Source: Bacteroidota bacterium
Lineage (GTDB): Bacteria > Bacteroidota > Bacteroidia > UKL13-3
Reading direction: 5' to 3'
DNA: 13,390 nt
Assembly (NCBI GenBank): GCA_018883485.1
Contig: VEQB01000025.1
Span: 1 to 13,390 of the forward strand
Positions 6,800 to 12,722 of this stretch are shown here, piece after piece. Made by a program: the position numbers and the translations under genes. Each line of letters begins with the position of its first letter. Within the stretch, counting starts at the first letter, position 1. Under the pieces are notes generated by a model. It saw only the letters and a program-made list of their open reading frames with translations, ran no database searches and was not told the origin of the DNA.

Positions 6800-7291
6800 A
6801 TGAAGCGTCTTCTTATCTTTTGGTTTTTTTCCCTTTTAGCTATTAGTAGGTTATTGGCTCAATGCAAATTGGAAACGGAAATGTCGCCAACTGGCATATT
6901 AATTGAAACCACAGAAAAATACTTACTTTATGATAATTTAGTAAAGCAGGTCTATACACAAATTAAACACGATGGTGACGATTTCTTTTTAATTCTTATT
7001 ACGCAGCCTATTGCAAAACAAAAATTAGATAAGGGTTCTGCCTTTATTTTACTTGATGAAGGAGATACTTTAGAATTGAATTTAAGCAATCAATATTATG
7101 AAACCAAAGATAGTGCTATTAATGCTTTATATGCTTTGAGCAAAGCACAGGTAAAGCTATTATTTAAGCAACCCGTTAATAGGATAGTGGCCGATATAGG
7201 ATTAGAAGAAAAGCAGTTCATTTTAAAGTTACAGAAGAACCTTCTACGCGAACAATTGCAATGTATATTAAAAGAAGAAAAAGGGGATTAG
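6800..7291 (+). CDS. small secreted protein of unknown function
   Basis: 163 aa from the ATG at 6800. An in-frame ATG at 6752 would add 16 residues in front of an otherwise perfect signal peptide and would overlap the divergent gene's start, so 6800 is chosen. MKRLLIFWFFSLLAISRLLAQ is the signal; cleavage probably leaves Cys22 as the first mature residue, so lipidation is possible but the lipobox is poor. The mature part is a compact alpha/beta protein: GILIETTEKYLLYDN, FFLILITQP, KGSAFILLDEGDTLELNL, then helices rich in Lys and Leu (VKLLFKQP, KQFILKLQKNLLREQL). The pattern is that of small exported Bacteroidota proteins of unknown role. The TAG stop directly abuts the stop of the convergent gene. 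Confidence 0.7.
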   Translation: MKRLLIFWFFSLLAISRLLAQCKLETEMSPTGILIETTEKYLLYDNLVKQVYTQIKHDGDDFFLILITQPIAKQKLDKGSAFILLDEGDTLELNLSNQYYETKDSAINALYALSKAQVKLLFKQPVNRIVADIGLEEKQFILKLQKNLLREQLQCILKEEKGD

Positions 7292-8005
7292 TTAAGGGTT
7301 CTTTGAAGATTTGGCCTTTCCAATAGGAATACCCACATTAAAATACCAACCATAATTTTTCAAGCTACTCGGTAGTGCAGTTTTAGAAACATCCACCAAG
7401 CCCAAATAACCTCTTATCCCCAAATTCATGCCATTTCCTCCCATGAGTCTGTAACCTATGCCTCCCGTTATTCCTGCATCTAAACGCGCAAACTGTTTGC
7501 TAACATCAAGTTCGTAGTTTAAGTCGTCTTCTTCATTAACAGATTTTTTAAATGTATCTGTTGCCTTAGTTCTAAGACCAGCCTGTAAACCTCCTTCTAT
7601 ATAAAATTGATTCTTAAACTGATACTTTAATAGAACTGGTAGATAGAAATAACCAAGTTGTCTACTTATACTTCCATCCTTAAAAATAGAATCTGAAGTA
7701 ACATTATTAAGAGAATAAACGGGGATATCATTTGCCCCCATATTAGATTTTACCCTTAATCCGGTGTTAAATTTCCAGTTGGGACTTTTAAGTTTAAAAT
7801 CGAAGTAAAAACCAAGGTTAAATGTTCTTAGATAGGTGCTTTTTTTATTTCCTAGGTCATTGGTAAGAGATAGGCCGCCATCCATTCCAAATTCAATATT
7901 TGGCGAATTTAGCTTATCTCCTAAAAGCCATGAAATAAGGATTTGGCTATTCCCAGTTTTAACGATAAATAGTATGAGGGAAAGAAAGAAAATTTTTTTT
8001 AGCAT
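7292..8005 (-). CDS. PorT-like outer-membrane beta-barrel protein
   Basis: 237 aa. MLKKIFFLSLILFIVKTGNSQ is a signal peptide. The mature protein is a series of amphipathic strands with tight turns: IEFGMDGGLSLTND, TFNLGFYFDFKL, KFNTGLRVKSNMG, GYFYLPVLLKYQFKNQFYIEGGLQAGLRT, LDAGITGGIGYRL, LGIRGYLGLVDV, YGWYFNVGIPIG. 'YLPVLLKY...YIEGGLQAG' is the hallmark of the PorT/OMP_b-brl_2 family of eight-stranded outer-membrane barrels. The protein is not obviously PorT itself, which supports T9SS; many paralogues exist. It lies 35 nt downstream of the glycosyltransferase gene on the same strand and could be read from its promoter. Confidence 0.8.
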   Translation of the reverse strand: MLKKIFFLSLILFIVKTGNSQILISWLLGDKLNSPNIEFGMDGGLSLTNDLGNKKSTYLRTFNLGFYFDFKLKSPNWKFNTGLRVKSNMGANDIPVYSLNNVTSDSIFKDGSISRQLGYFYLPVLLKYQFKNQFYIEGGLQAGLRTKATDTFKKSVNEEDDLNYELDVSKQFARLDAGITGGIGYRLMGGNGMNLGIRGYLGLVDVSKTALPSSLKNYGWYFNVGIPIGKAKSSKNP

Positions 8006-8040
8006 AATAAATGTATGAAGCTAATCATAAAAAAATAAAA

Positions 8041-8832
8041 TTATAGACTACCTATTAAGACAGAAGCATCTCCTGAAAGATACTTTTGTTTTTTCTGATT
8101 CAACAATCCCTCTACGGCTTTTGTACTAGCATAATGGCTGGTATGGAATAAGTGATACTGAATGGCCTTGTTCTTTATTCTTAAGAATTGAATGCCTTTT
8201 TGCTGCAAACGCCACTCAATATCGGTGTCTTCTCCAATGCCCGCCTGCTCGTAGGTTTCATCAAAACCTCCAACTAATTTTATATCGTCTTTATAAATAC
8301 TCCAATTATGACCCCAGAATCCAATCTTTAACTTAGGTTTAGAAAAGGGATAATATAGGGCAGCATCCAATCTTTTACAACCTGTTAGAAAAAGTATCAC
8401 AAAATTAAGTAAATGAAAGTTCTTGCTGGCTAAAAATTGTTTGGTTAAAAACTCAGAAAGCATTACTCTTCTTCCATAAACCACATGACCTTTTTGTGCA
8501 GCTAACAAATGTTCTTTAATAAGGTGTTTATGTAATATACAATCACCATCTATAAATAGTAAATAATCTGAATTTGCCTTGCGGATAGCTTCGTTTAGAA
8601 CTTTGCATTTTCTAAATCCAATATCTGGTTGATGAATATGTAGTATGTTAAATGGGTACTTGCTTCGCCATTCTTTAATATGCGTTTTTATCTCTTCACC
8701 CTCGCAATCTTCTGCTATTATTACCTCCAATTCTCCATTGTAAGATTGCCGGTGAACACTTCTTAAAATAAGATCAAGCGCCAACACATCTTTATACACG
8801 GAAATAATTAAACTTAGTTTCGGTATTGCCAT
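8041..8832 (-). CDS. family 2 glycosyltransferase
   Basis: 263 aa, cytoplasmic, no membrane segment. The N-terminal GT-A nucleotide-sugar domain shows LSLIISVYK (6-14), EVIIAEDCEG (36-45), QPDIGFRKCKVLNEAI (68-83) and the metal-binding DGD (95-97) in YLLFIDGDCIL. The C-terminal part matches the Glyco_transf_7C-type acceptor region: GHNWSIYKDDIKLVGGFDE (174-192), GEDTDIEWRL (200-209) with the likely catalytic acidic residue, and a His cluster YHLFH (226-230). The residues FRKCK and the GxGEDTDxxxRL signature are as in chondroitin-synthase-like GT2 enzymes that build surface polysaccharide. Donor and acceptor cannot be inferred; there is no polysaccharide locus around it. The start ATG is 11 nt after an exact -7 box. 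Confidence 0.9.
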   Translation of the reverse strand: MAIPKLSLIISVYKDVLALDLILRSVHRQSYNGELEVIIAEDCEGEEIKTHIKEWRSKYPFNILHIHQPDIGFRKCKVLNEAIRKANSDYLLFIDGDCILHKHLIKEHLLAAQKGHVVYGRRVMLSEFLTKQFLASKNFHLLNFVILFLTGCKRLDAALYYPFSKPKLKIGFWGHNWSIYKDDIKLVGGFDETYEQAGIGEDTDIEWRLQQKGIQFLRIKNKAIQYHLFHTSHYASTKAVEGLLNQKKQKYLSGDASVLIGSL

Positions 8833-8843
8833 ATTGTTGGGTT

Positions 8844-8872
8844 CAAATATATTAATATACTTTAATGTGCAA
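8844..8872 (-). promoter_or_regulatory. promoter of the glycosyltransferase gene (TTG-18-TATATTTG)
   Basis: TTG at 8872-8870, an 18-nt spacer and TATATTTG at 8851-8844 on the minus strand. The -7 box ends 11 nt before the ATG, so the predicted leader is only a few nucleotides long. Confidence 0.65.
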
Positions 8873-9018
8873 GTTTATTAACCGATTTTAGGTTATGAAA
8901 GCAGCTTATGAATAATATGGTTTTAAAAATATACATGACTTAAATTAGTTTATTCTGTGATTTTTATCTTTTCTGGTTTATAAAGTCCTATTAAACTTTG
9001 CATATAATTTAAATAATC

Positions 9019-10476
9019 ATGAAAAAAATTTACTTCTTTAAATTGCTATTGTTCTTGAGCCTATTATTAGTAGCTCAGGGTAATTTGTGGTCTCAGCAGG
9101 CTATTCCAAATGGTAATTTTGAAACGTGGGAAAAGCAATCAATCTTAACGCCTACAGGCTATGTGAACTCATCATTAGAGCGTCCAGAACTTGCCGACTT
9201 AGGCACTTGTGAGCGAGTAAATGATGCTCAAAGTGGCAATTATGCCATACGTTTAACAACAAAAAGACGGTCGGCATTAGAGGATGAACAACCAGGGTAC
9301 TTTGCTAACCTAACAGGTGAAGATGGAGACCCAAGAATTTGGCATGGAGGCATGCCAATTAACGAAAAACCTACTGGCCTAAGGGGTTATTTTAAACACG
9401 ATGTTAAGTTAGGTGATTCTGCCTTTATTTTGGTTGTATTTTCTAAGAATGGCGTTAATATAGGTGCATATTTTTATTTTATAAGTGGGCAACAAACCTC
9501 TTACAAAGAATTTAACTACACTTTTACGCCAGCACTTACTCAAACTCCAGACTCAATGATTTTTGGAGCAGTATCTAGCAACGTTTTTAATGACATTGCC
9601 ATAGAAGGAAGCATGTTACAACTGGACAATATCTCCTTAACCGGAATAGTTAATCAACCTGCGCAATTAAATGGTAATTTTGAGAATTGGACTTCCGTTG
9701 ATATTGAAACTCCCAAGAATTGGTATGTCGAGAGTGATAATAAAATGGAGTCGGTAAAAACTACCGATAAATATAAAGGAAATTATGCTATAAAATTAGA
9801 AAGCTATTTAAGTGAAGATGGCAGCTTTACAAAAGTACAGGAATCAAGAATAAGTACTGGCTATTATACACCAACTAGTATGGAGGGTGGGTTTCCGTTT
9901 TCTAATACAAAAGACACACTAGTCTTTTGGTATAAATATACAACTCCTGGCAGTTCAAAGGCAAGCGTTACCTTAACCTATAAAAAAGCGGGAAGTATTA
10001 TCAGAGATAATAGGTTAGAACTAGATCCTTGGAATACTAACTACAAGTATGTTTCCTATCCAATTGACCTAGATTTTGGTCCAAGCCCAGATACCCTTAT
10101 TGTTTCATTTTCTACTCTTAGAAATGATTTAGACCAGACTAATTTGGCGAATGCTGGGGCTACACTATATTTAGACGAAGTGCAATTAACATCGCAAAAG
10201 TTAAATACCGGATTACGAAGGGCAATGCAAACAGATTTAATTAAGGTATATCCAAATCCAGCAACTGAAGCATTAACTATCTTGTTTTCTGAGAATTTAA
10301 TTTCTGAGGGAGCTTCCATTACAATTATAGATCAACTTGGAAAGGAAGTGCTCACTAAAAACATTGAACAAACAGAAACACAATTATCATTACAAGGGCT
10401 AAAAACCGGTTTATATAATTATCTTATAAAAAGTGCTGAAAATAAATCTCAAGTTGGCCGCTTAATTGTTCAATAA
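9019..10476 (+). CDS. T9SS-secreted protein with two tandem NGNFExW domains
   Basis: 485 aa. A long N-terminal signal (MKKIYFFKLLLFLSLLLVAQ...WSQQ) is followed by two similar domains of about 190 residues. The first begins PNGNFETWE (30-38) and includes DAQSGNYAIRLTT (69-81); the second begins LNGNFENWT (217-225) and includes DKYKGNYAIKLES. Each ends with a strand of the type LDNISLTG or LDEVQLTS, the signature of jelly-roll carbohydrate-binding-like folds. Residues 408-485 are a Por_Secre_tail type A sorting domain: KVYPNPATEALTI, a strand-turn IIDQLGKEVLTKNI, and LSLQGLKTGLYNYLI before a final strand. Such proteins cross the outer membrane by the type IX system and are attached to or released from the surface. 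No catalytic motif is seen; adhesion or glycan binding is likely. A near-consensus box AAACTTTG lies about 20 nt upstream. Confidence 0.9.
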   Translation: MKKIYFFKLLLFLSLLLVAQGNLWSQQAIPNGNFETWEKQSILTPTGYVNSSLERPELADLGTCERVNDAQSGNYAIRLTTKRRSALEDEQPGYFANLTGEDGDPRIWHGGMPINEKPTGLRGYFKHDVKLGDSAFILVVFSKNGVNIGAYFYFISGQQTSYKEFNYTFTPALTQTPDSMIFGAVSSNVFNDIAIEGSMLQLDNISLTGIVNQPAQLNGNFENWTSVDIETPKNWYVESDNKMESVKTTDKYKGNYAIKLESYLSEDGSFTKVQESRISTGYYTPTSMEGGFPFSNTKDTLVFWYKYTTPGSSKASVTLTYKKAGSIIRDNRLELDPWNTNYKYVSYPIDLDFGPSPDTLIVSFSTLRNDLDQTNLANAGATLYLDEVQLTSQKLNTGLRRAMQTDLIKVYPNPATEALTILFSENLISEGASITIIDQLGKEVLTKNIEQTETQLSLQGLKTGLYNYLIKSAENKSQVGRLIVQ

Positions 10477-10500
10477 TTTACTACTAAATACTTGTCAAAT

Positions 10501-10530
10501 ACCCTCAGAAATTATCTTTCTGGGGGTTTT
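10501..10530 (+). terminator. terminator after the T9SS protein gene
   Basis: ACCCTCAGAAA (10501-10511), loop TTATC, TTTCTGGGGGT (10517-10527) form an 11-bp stem with one G-U pair, followed by a run of T. It lies 24 nt after the stop codon at 10476. Confidence 0.85.
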
Positions 10531-10548
10531 TGGTTCTCTATTGTTTTT

Positions 10549-10902
10549 CTAAAATTTAGGTAGATAAATATACCTAATTTGAGACTTCAGGGTATTTTCT
10601 ACATTTATAATTCTCTCAATAGCCTTTCCTTTTGCCACCAATCTTACAGTATAATTGGTTTGCCCTGCTACTAGTGGAATTTTTACATAGGATATTTGTG
10701 ATGGCAAAGACAACCATTGTCTGTAATCTGCATTTTCAGAAGATCCGTGCCCCATTAATTCATAATAATAACGTTTACCATAAGCATGCTCCATTTGGTA
10801 ATTTAAATCCAATATTTTATAAATGGGATAAGGACTATTATTAACGGAAACTGTTGTAACAAATGGTGAGTAATGTAATGGACTTAAAACATCACTCGAC
10901 AT
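10549..10902 (-). pseudogene. C-terminal remnant of a COG3014-like lipoprotein gene
   Basis: 117 codons from ATG 10902 to the stop at 10549. There is no signal peptide, and the sequence begins in the middle of a fold. The C-terminal half has ENADYRQWLSLPSQISYVKI (56-75) followed by GQTNYTVRLVAKG, resembling the 'ADtRsWatLP..I..aRv.l..G' end of COG3014-family lipoproteins, which are normally about 400 residues or more. Upstream the frame continues without another ATG for only 13 codons to a TAA at 10942-10944. I infer that the gene lost its 5' three quarters. A short real protein from the internal ATG is possible. The opposite-strand fragment begins at the same place. Confidence 0.55.
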
Positions 10903-10932
10903 ATAGATACAGAAAAGATAGAAGGAGAGAAA

Positions 10933-11196
10933 GTGAAAGCCTTAAAAATAAAAGGTCATATAGACAAGGAAACAGGGTTGTTAAATAGTATCAGTAGTCA
11001 ATTTTTGAAAAAACGAAATGAACTAACAAGGCACTACGATAAGAAAGACCTTTCTTTTTCAAAAAACAGTTACAATAGACATTTGGTGATACACGGACAT
11101 TCTATTGACTATGGTACAAAAATCAACGCAGTTCGGGCACTGCTTTTGTTGGATTTTACTATTTACTTATTAGATTGTTTGAAGCCTAAAGAGTAA
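10933..11196 (+). pseudogene. C-terminal remnant of an unidentified protein (NRHxxxHG...DYGT motif)
   Basis: 87 codons if a GTG at 10933 is used; the frame is open without an ATG back to 10888, so the first residues look like interior sequence (..IEGEKVKALKIKGH..). The C-terminal part NRHLVIHGHSIDYGTKINAVRALLLL resembles (split for length) the common tail 'NRH.i.HG...dyGt..Ns.ka..lL' of large Bacteroidota proteins of unknown function, possibly a HEPN-like RNxxH-type helix pair with R and H conserved. It has no start codon of its own and no promoter box, so I read it as the 3' end of a truncated gene. It is divergently joined to the COG3014-like remnant at about 10890-10940. Confidence 0.5.
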
Positions 11197-11334
11197 TGAA
11201 GTAAACATTATCTCAAATCACTCATTCTTTATTAAAGTCCTTTCTTTTCCTTCTTAAATTATCGTCCATTATCACACCAACAAAATGTATTCAGAATGTT
11301 GAAAATTAACACATTAAAGGACTATTTCTTTGAT

Positions 11335-11342
11335 TATATTTG
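11335..11342 (+). promoter_or_regulatory. exact TATATTTG -7 element
   Basis: TATATTTG fits TAnnTTTG exactly. It would start a transcript near 11349 that runs through two hairpins into the 39-aa ORF at 11458. No good -33 TTG is present at 17-20 nt. The preceding gene-free stretch 11197-11334 shows nothing else I can support. Confidence 0.4.
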
Positions 11343-11362
11343 TGTTATATATTAGTAATAAA

Positions 11363-11412
11363 AATGCCCCTCTACTACGAATAGAAGGGCATTGCCGAAG
11401 AGTGTAGCGGCA
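11363..11412. other. two adjacent hairpins in the leader of the 39-aa ORF
   Basis: Hairpin A: AATGCCC (11363-11369) pairs with GGGCATT (11387-11393), and TCTA with TAGA inside after one mismatch, loop CTACGAA. Hairpin B: TGCCG (11393-11397) pairs with CGGCA (11408-11412). On the minus strand hairpin A is followed by TTTTTATTA, so it could also terminate transcription from the 69-aa gene to the right. Leader structure versus minus-strand terminator cannot be decided from sequence alone. Confidence 0.5.
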
Positions 11413-11457
11413 GCCAAACCGTTTGACACATATTTATTAACTCTAACAATTATTTCA

Positions 11458-11577
11458 ATGACAACACGGAAGTTACCAAAGCGTGCTGACAATGGCCAGA
11501 TTACTACAAAGGTATGGGTTAAAAAGAACCCAGACCATGGTTATCTTCAAACCATTAAGAAAAAAAAGAAGTCTTAA
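11458..11577 (+). CDS. 39-aa basic protein
   Basis: The ATG at 11458 gives 39 residues: MTTRKLPKRADNGQITT, then VWVKKNPDHGYLQTI and a tail of five Lys and a Ser. An upstream TTG in frame (11392) would start inside hairpin A and is unlikely. About a third of residues are Lys or Arg. The core 'G-Q-I-T-T-K...KKNPD' recalls the widespread tiny proteins of the pattern 'G.y.tk..a..hPkttv.e', often found singly in chromosomes and prophages, of unknown function. The ORF has a promoter-like box and a structured leader of about 110 nt, which argues for a real gene. A weak stem GGCAA/TTGCT at 11590-11604 followed by T residues may terminate it. Confidence 0.55.
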   Translation: MTTRKLPKRADNGQITTKVWVKKNPDHGYLQTIKKKKKS

Positions 11578-11643
11578 TTTTTTCAGATCGGCAATTTAGT
11601 TGCTCTTTTTTTATTCCAAATAAAAAAATTACAGGTCGTTCGA

Positions 11644-11853
11644 TTACAGGTTTGTATAAGACCCATTTGGCTTGTAAATCCTGACCTTCCCATTCTTCAA
11701 TGAGACTTGAAGGTTTTCTCCGTTCCAATCTACTCGGTTTATTTCTTCACCTACATTCAATGTTGAATAACTACTTGGCGTTCCATAGATTTTGATTGAT
11801 TTACCTTCAACTTTGAAAACACCAAAGGCTCTTTGTGATTTAGACCAACTCAT
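11644..11853 (-). CDS. 69-aa beta-rich small protein
   Basis: ATG at 11853 gives 69 residues; a TTG further upstream (11901) would include the promoter region and is rejected. The sequence MSWSKSQRAFGVFKVEGKS, IKIYGTPSSYS, INRVDWNGENLQVSLKNGK and VRIYKPNGSY reads as a small antiparallel sheet with regular strand-turn spacing and no signal peptide. The 'V.W.g..l.v.l.nGkv.iY.pnG.y' pattern resembles small SH3-like or KTSC-like folds, which is only an impression. It has an exact -7 box (TATGTTTG, 11889-11882) and stands alone. Its stop overlaps one copy of a 9-bp direct repeat ATTACAGGT (11628 and 11643). Confidence 0.6.
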   Translation of the reverse strand: MSWSKSQRAFGVFKVEGKSIKIYGTPSSYSTLNVGEEINRVDWNGENLQVSLKNGKVRIYKPNGSYTNL

Positions 11854-11868
11854 TTTTCTTTTGATTAA

Positions 11869-11889
11869 TTCATTTAATGAACAAACATA
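11869..11889 (-). promoter_or_regulatory. -7 box with adjoining 13-bp inverted repeat
   Basis: TATGTTTG (11889-11882, minus strand) exactly fits TAnnTTTG. Directly downstream lies TTCATT-t-AATGAA (11869-11881), a perfect 6-bp inverted repeat around the expected transcription start, which could be an operator. No -33 TTG is found at the right distance. Confidence 0.4.
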
Positions 11890-12074
11890 CAATAAAACCA
11901 AGGCTATCTTGACTGGAAGAAAAATAGGTTTCGGAAGAAACTAAGTCGTGTGGCTCTTTTTTGTTTAAATATTTTTTACTAAATTTATTTTTGAAAACAC
12001 TAATTAGTTATCTTTAATATTAGTAAGACATATGAAGGAATGTAATGAAACATACACTTTGGCAGATCCTTCAT

Positions 12075-12302
12075 CTAATCCAATCCCGACATCATGGTAA
12101 ATACAATAACCTCAAATTGATATTGATGGAGCTCGTCAAAAATTTTTATAAAACTTTCTTGCAATACCTCCTCTGCTTCTGTTTGGGTGCGACAATGCCT
12201 GAGGCATACGCCAAATAGTTTTGGCGCAAACCGCTCCCATAGCAGCTTTTCTGCCTTGGGGTCTTTCTTTATACATGCCCTAATTAGATCTGTTTCGGTC
12301 AA
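12075..12302 (-). pseudogene. N-terminal fragment of an ECF-type RNA polymerase sigma factor
   Basis: 75 codons. TETDLIRACIKKDPKAEKL, LWERFAPKLFGVCLRHC and EAEEVLQESFIKIFDELHQYQ are a near-complete sigma-70 region 2.1-2.2 of an extracytoplasmic-function factor (core-polymerase binding). After about residue 63 the sequence turns into unrelated residues (VIVFTMMSGLD) and stops. Region 2.4, the linker and region 4, another 110 or so residues, are missing, and nothing resembling them follows in 11902-12074. The start is also odd: the frame opens with TTG at 12302, and no ATG occurs before the upstream stop at 12312-12314. Both ends therefore look damaged. An anti-sigma gene is not present. It could still make a short peptide, but sigma activity is not expected. 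Confidence 0.75.
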
Positions 12303-12364
12303 GTTATATGCTTACACTTTTACAAGACTACTTGCGTAAAGATAATGTTACATCTAAAGAAAAA

Positions 12365-12396
12365 TTTGCAAAATAATTTTCAATGTTTAATCTTTG
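12365..12396 (+). promoter_or_regulatory. promoter of the metY leader
   Basis: TTTG (12365-12368), a 19-nt gap and TAATCTTTG (12388-12396), one base longer than TAnnTTTG. Transcription would begin near 12403, and the first leader ORF starts at 12406, so the leader peptide would be translated from a leaderless or nearly leaderless mRNA. Confidence 0.5.
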
Positions 12397-12405
12397 CACC
12401 TACAA

Positions 12406-12477
12406 ATGAACAGAACAATGATGCATATGATAATGATGTGTTGTCCAATAAGGGGCCAGCATTGTTGTATGCTATAG
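12406..12477 (+). CDS. Met/Cys-rich leader peptide 1 (23 aa) of metY attenuator
   Basis: A 23-codon ORF from ATG 12406 to TAG 12475-12477. It begins MNRTMMHMIMMCC and later contains HCCML: seven Met and four Cys in 23 residues, with Met codons at 5, 6, 8, 10, 11 and Cys codons at 12, 13, 20, 21. Such runs of control codons are the hallmark of leader peptides in ribosome-mediated attenuation, where a ribosome stalls when the matching charged tRNA is scarce. It precedes a strong terminator by 18 nt, and the next full gene is metY, whose product leads to methionine. A GGGGC segment in codons 16-17 (12452-12456) can pair with GCCCC of the terminator's 5' arm. AGCAT/ATGCT (12458-12473) is a further small hairpin. 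It is too short for the usual gene finders. Confidence 0.8.
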   Translation: MNRTMMHMIMMCCPIRGQHCCML

Positions 12478-12495
12478 TATAAGATACGATAACGC

Positions 12496-12531
12496 AAAAG
12501 CCCCGCAGGACTGATCCTTCGGGGCTTTTTT
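12496..12531 (+). terminator. intrinsic terminator 1 of the metY leader (attenuator)
   Basis: AAAAGCCCCG (12496-12505) pairs with CGGGGCTTTT (12520-12529); inside, AGGA (12507-12510) pairs with TCCT (12515-12518) around loop CTGA. That gives 14 bp with one mismatch and a run of six T. Its 5' arm can alternatively pair with GGGGC at 12452-12456 inside leader ORF 1. Confidence 0.9.
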
Positions 12532-12555
12532 ATTTTCAGTTTTTAATAAATTAAC

Positions 12556-12663
12556 ATGCAAAAAAACCTTCAAAAAATACAATCTCTCTCCCAACACATG
12601 ATGTCACACATGATGATGTGCTGCTGTATGCCAAACATGCGGGAGGAACCTTATTGCTTTTGA
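12556..12663 (+). CDS. Met/Cys-rich leader peptide 2 (35 aa) of metY attenuator
   Basis: A second ORF from ATG 12556 to TGA 12661-12663, lying after terminator 1. A Gln/Lys/Ser-rich start (MQKNLQKIQSLSQH) is followed by MMSHMMMCCCMPNM at residues 15-28; in all eight Met and four Cys in 35. The order, Met codons then consecutive Cys codons, repeats that of leader 1, although the nucleotide sequence and codon choice differ (TGC TGC TGT here, TGT TGT there). The segment CGGGAGG (12640-12646), 12 nt after the Cys codons, can pair with CCTCCTG in the 5' arm of terminator 2. The AT-rich AATAAATTAAC before the ATG is typical of a translation start in this group. No promoter box is seen between the terminator and this ORF, so it should be reached only by read-through of terminator 1. 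Confidence 0.8.
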   Translation: MQKNLQKIQSLSQHMMSHMMMCCCMPNMREEPYCF

Positions 12664-12686
12664 AATCATTATCATTTGAAACAAGT

Positions 12687-12722
12687 AAAGCCCTCCTGAA
12701 GCCATTCGGGAGGGTTTTTTTT
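12687..12722 (+). terminator. intrinsic terminator 2 of the metY leader (attenuator)
   Basis: CCCTCCTGAA (12691-12700), loop GCCA, TTCGGGAGGG (12705-12714): a 10-bp stem with one G-U pair, extended by AAAG/TTTT, then eight T residues. It ends 45 nt before the metY start. Its 5' arm can alternatively pair with CGGGAGG at 12640-12646. Confidence 0.9.

Noticed and set aside
11236..11323. Inverted repeat AGTCCTTT (11236-11243) / AAAGGACT (11316-11323)
   Set aside because: Only 8 bp, 72 nt apart in AT-rich DNA with no associated gene or element; likely chance.
11628..11651. 9-bp direct repeat ATTACAGGT, possible target-site duplication
   Set aside because: Only 6 nt separate the copies, and no mobile-element sequence lies between or beside them.
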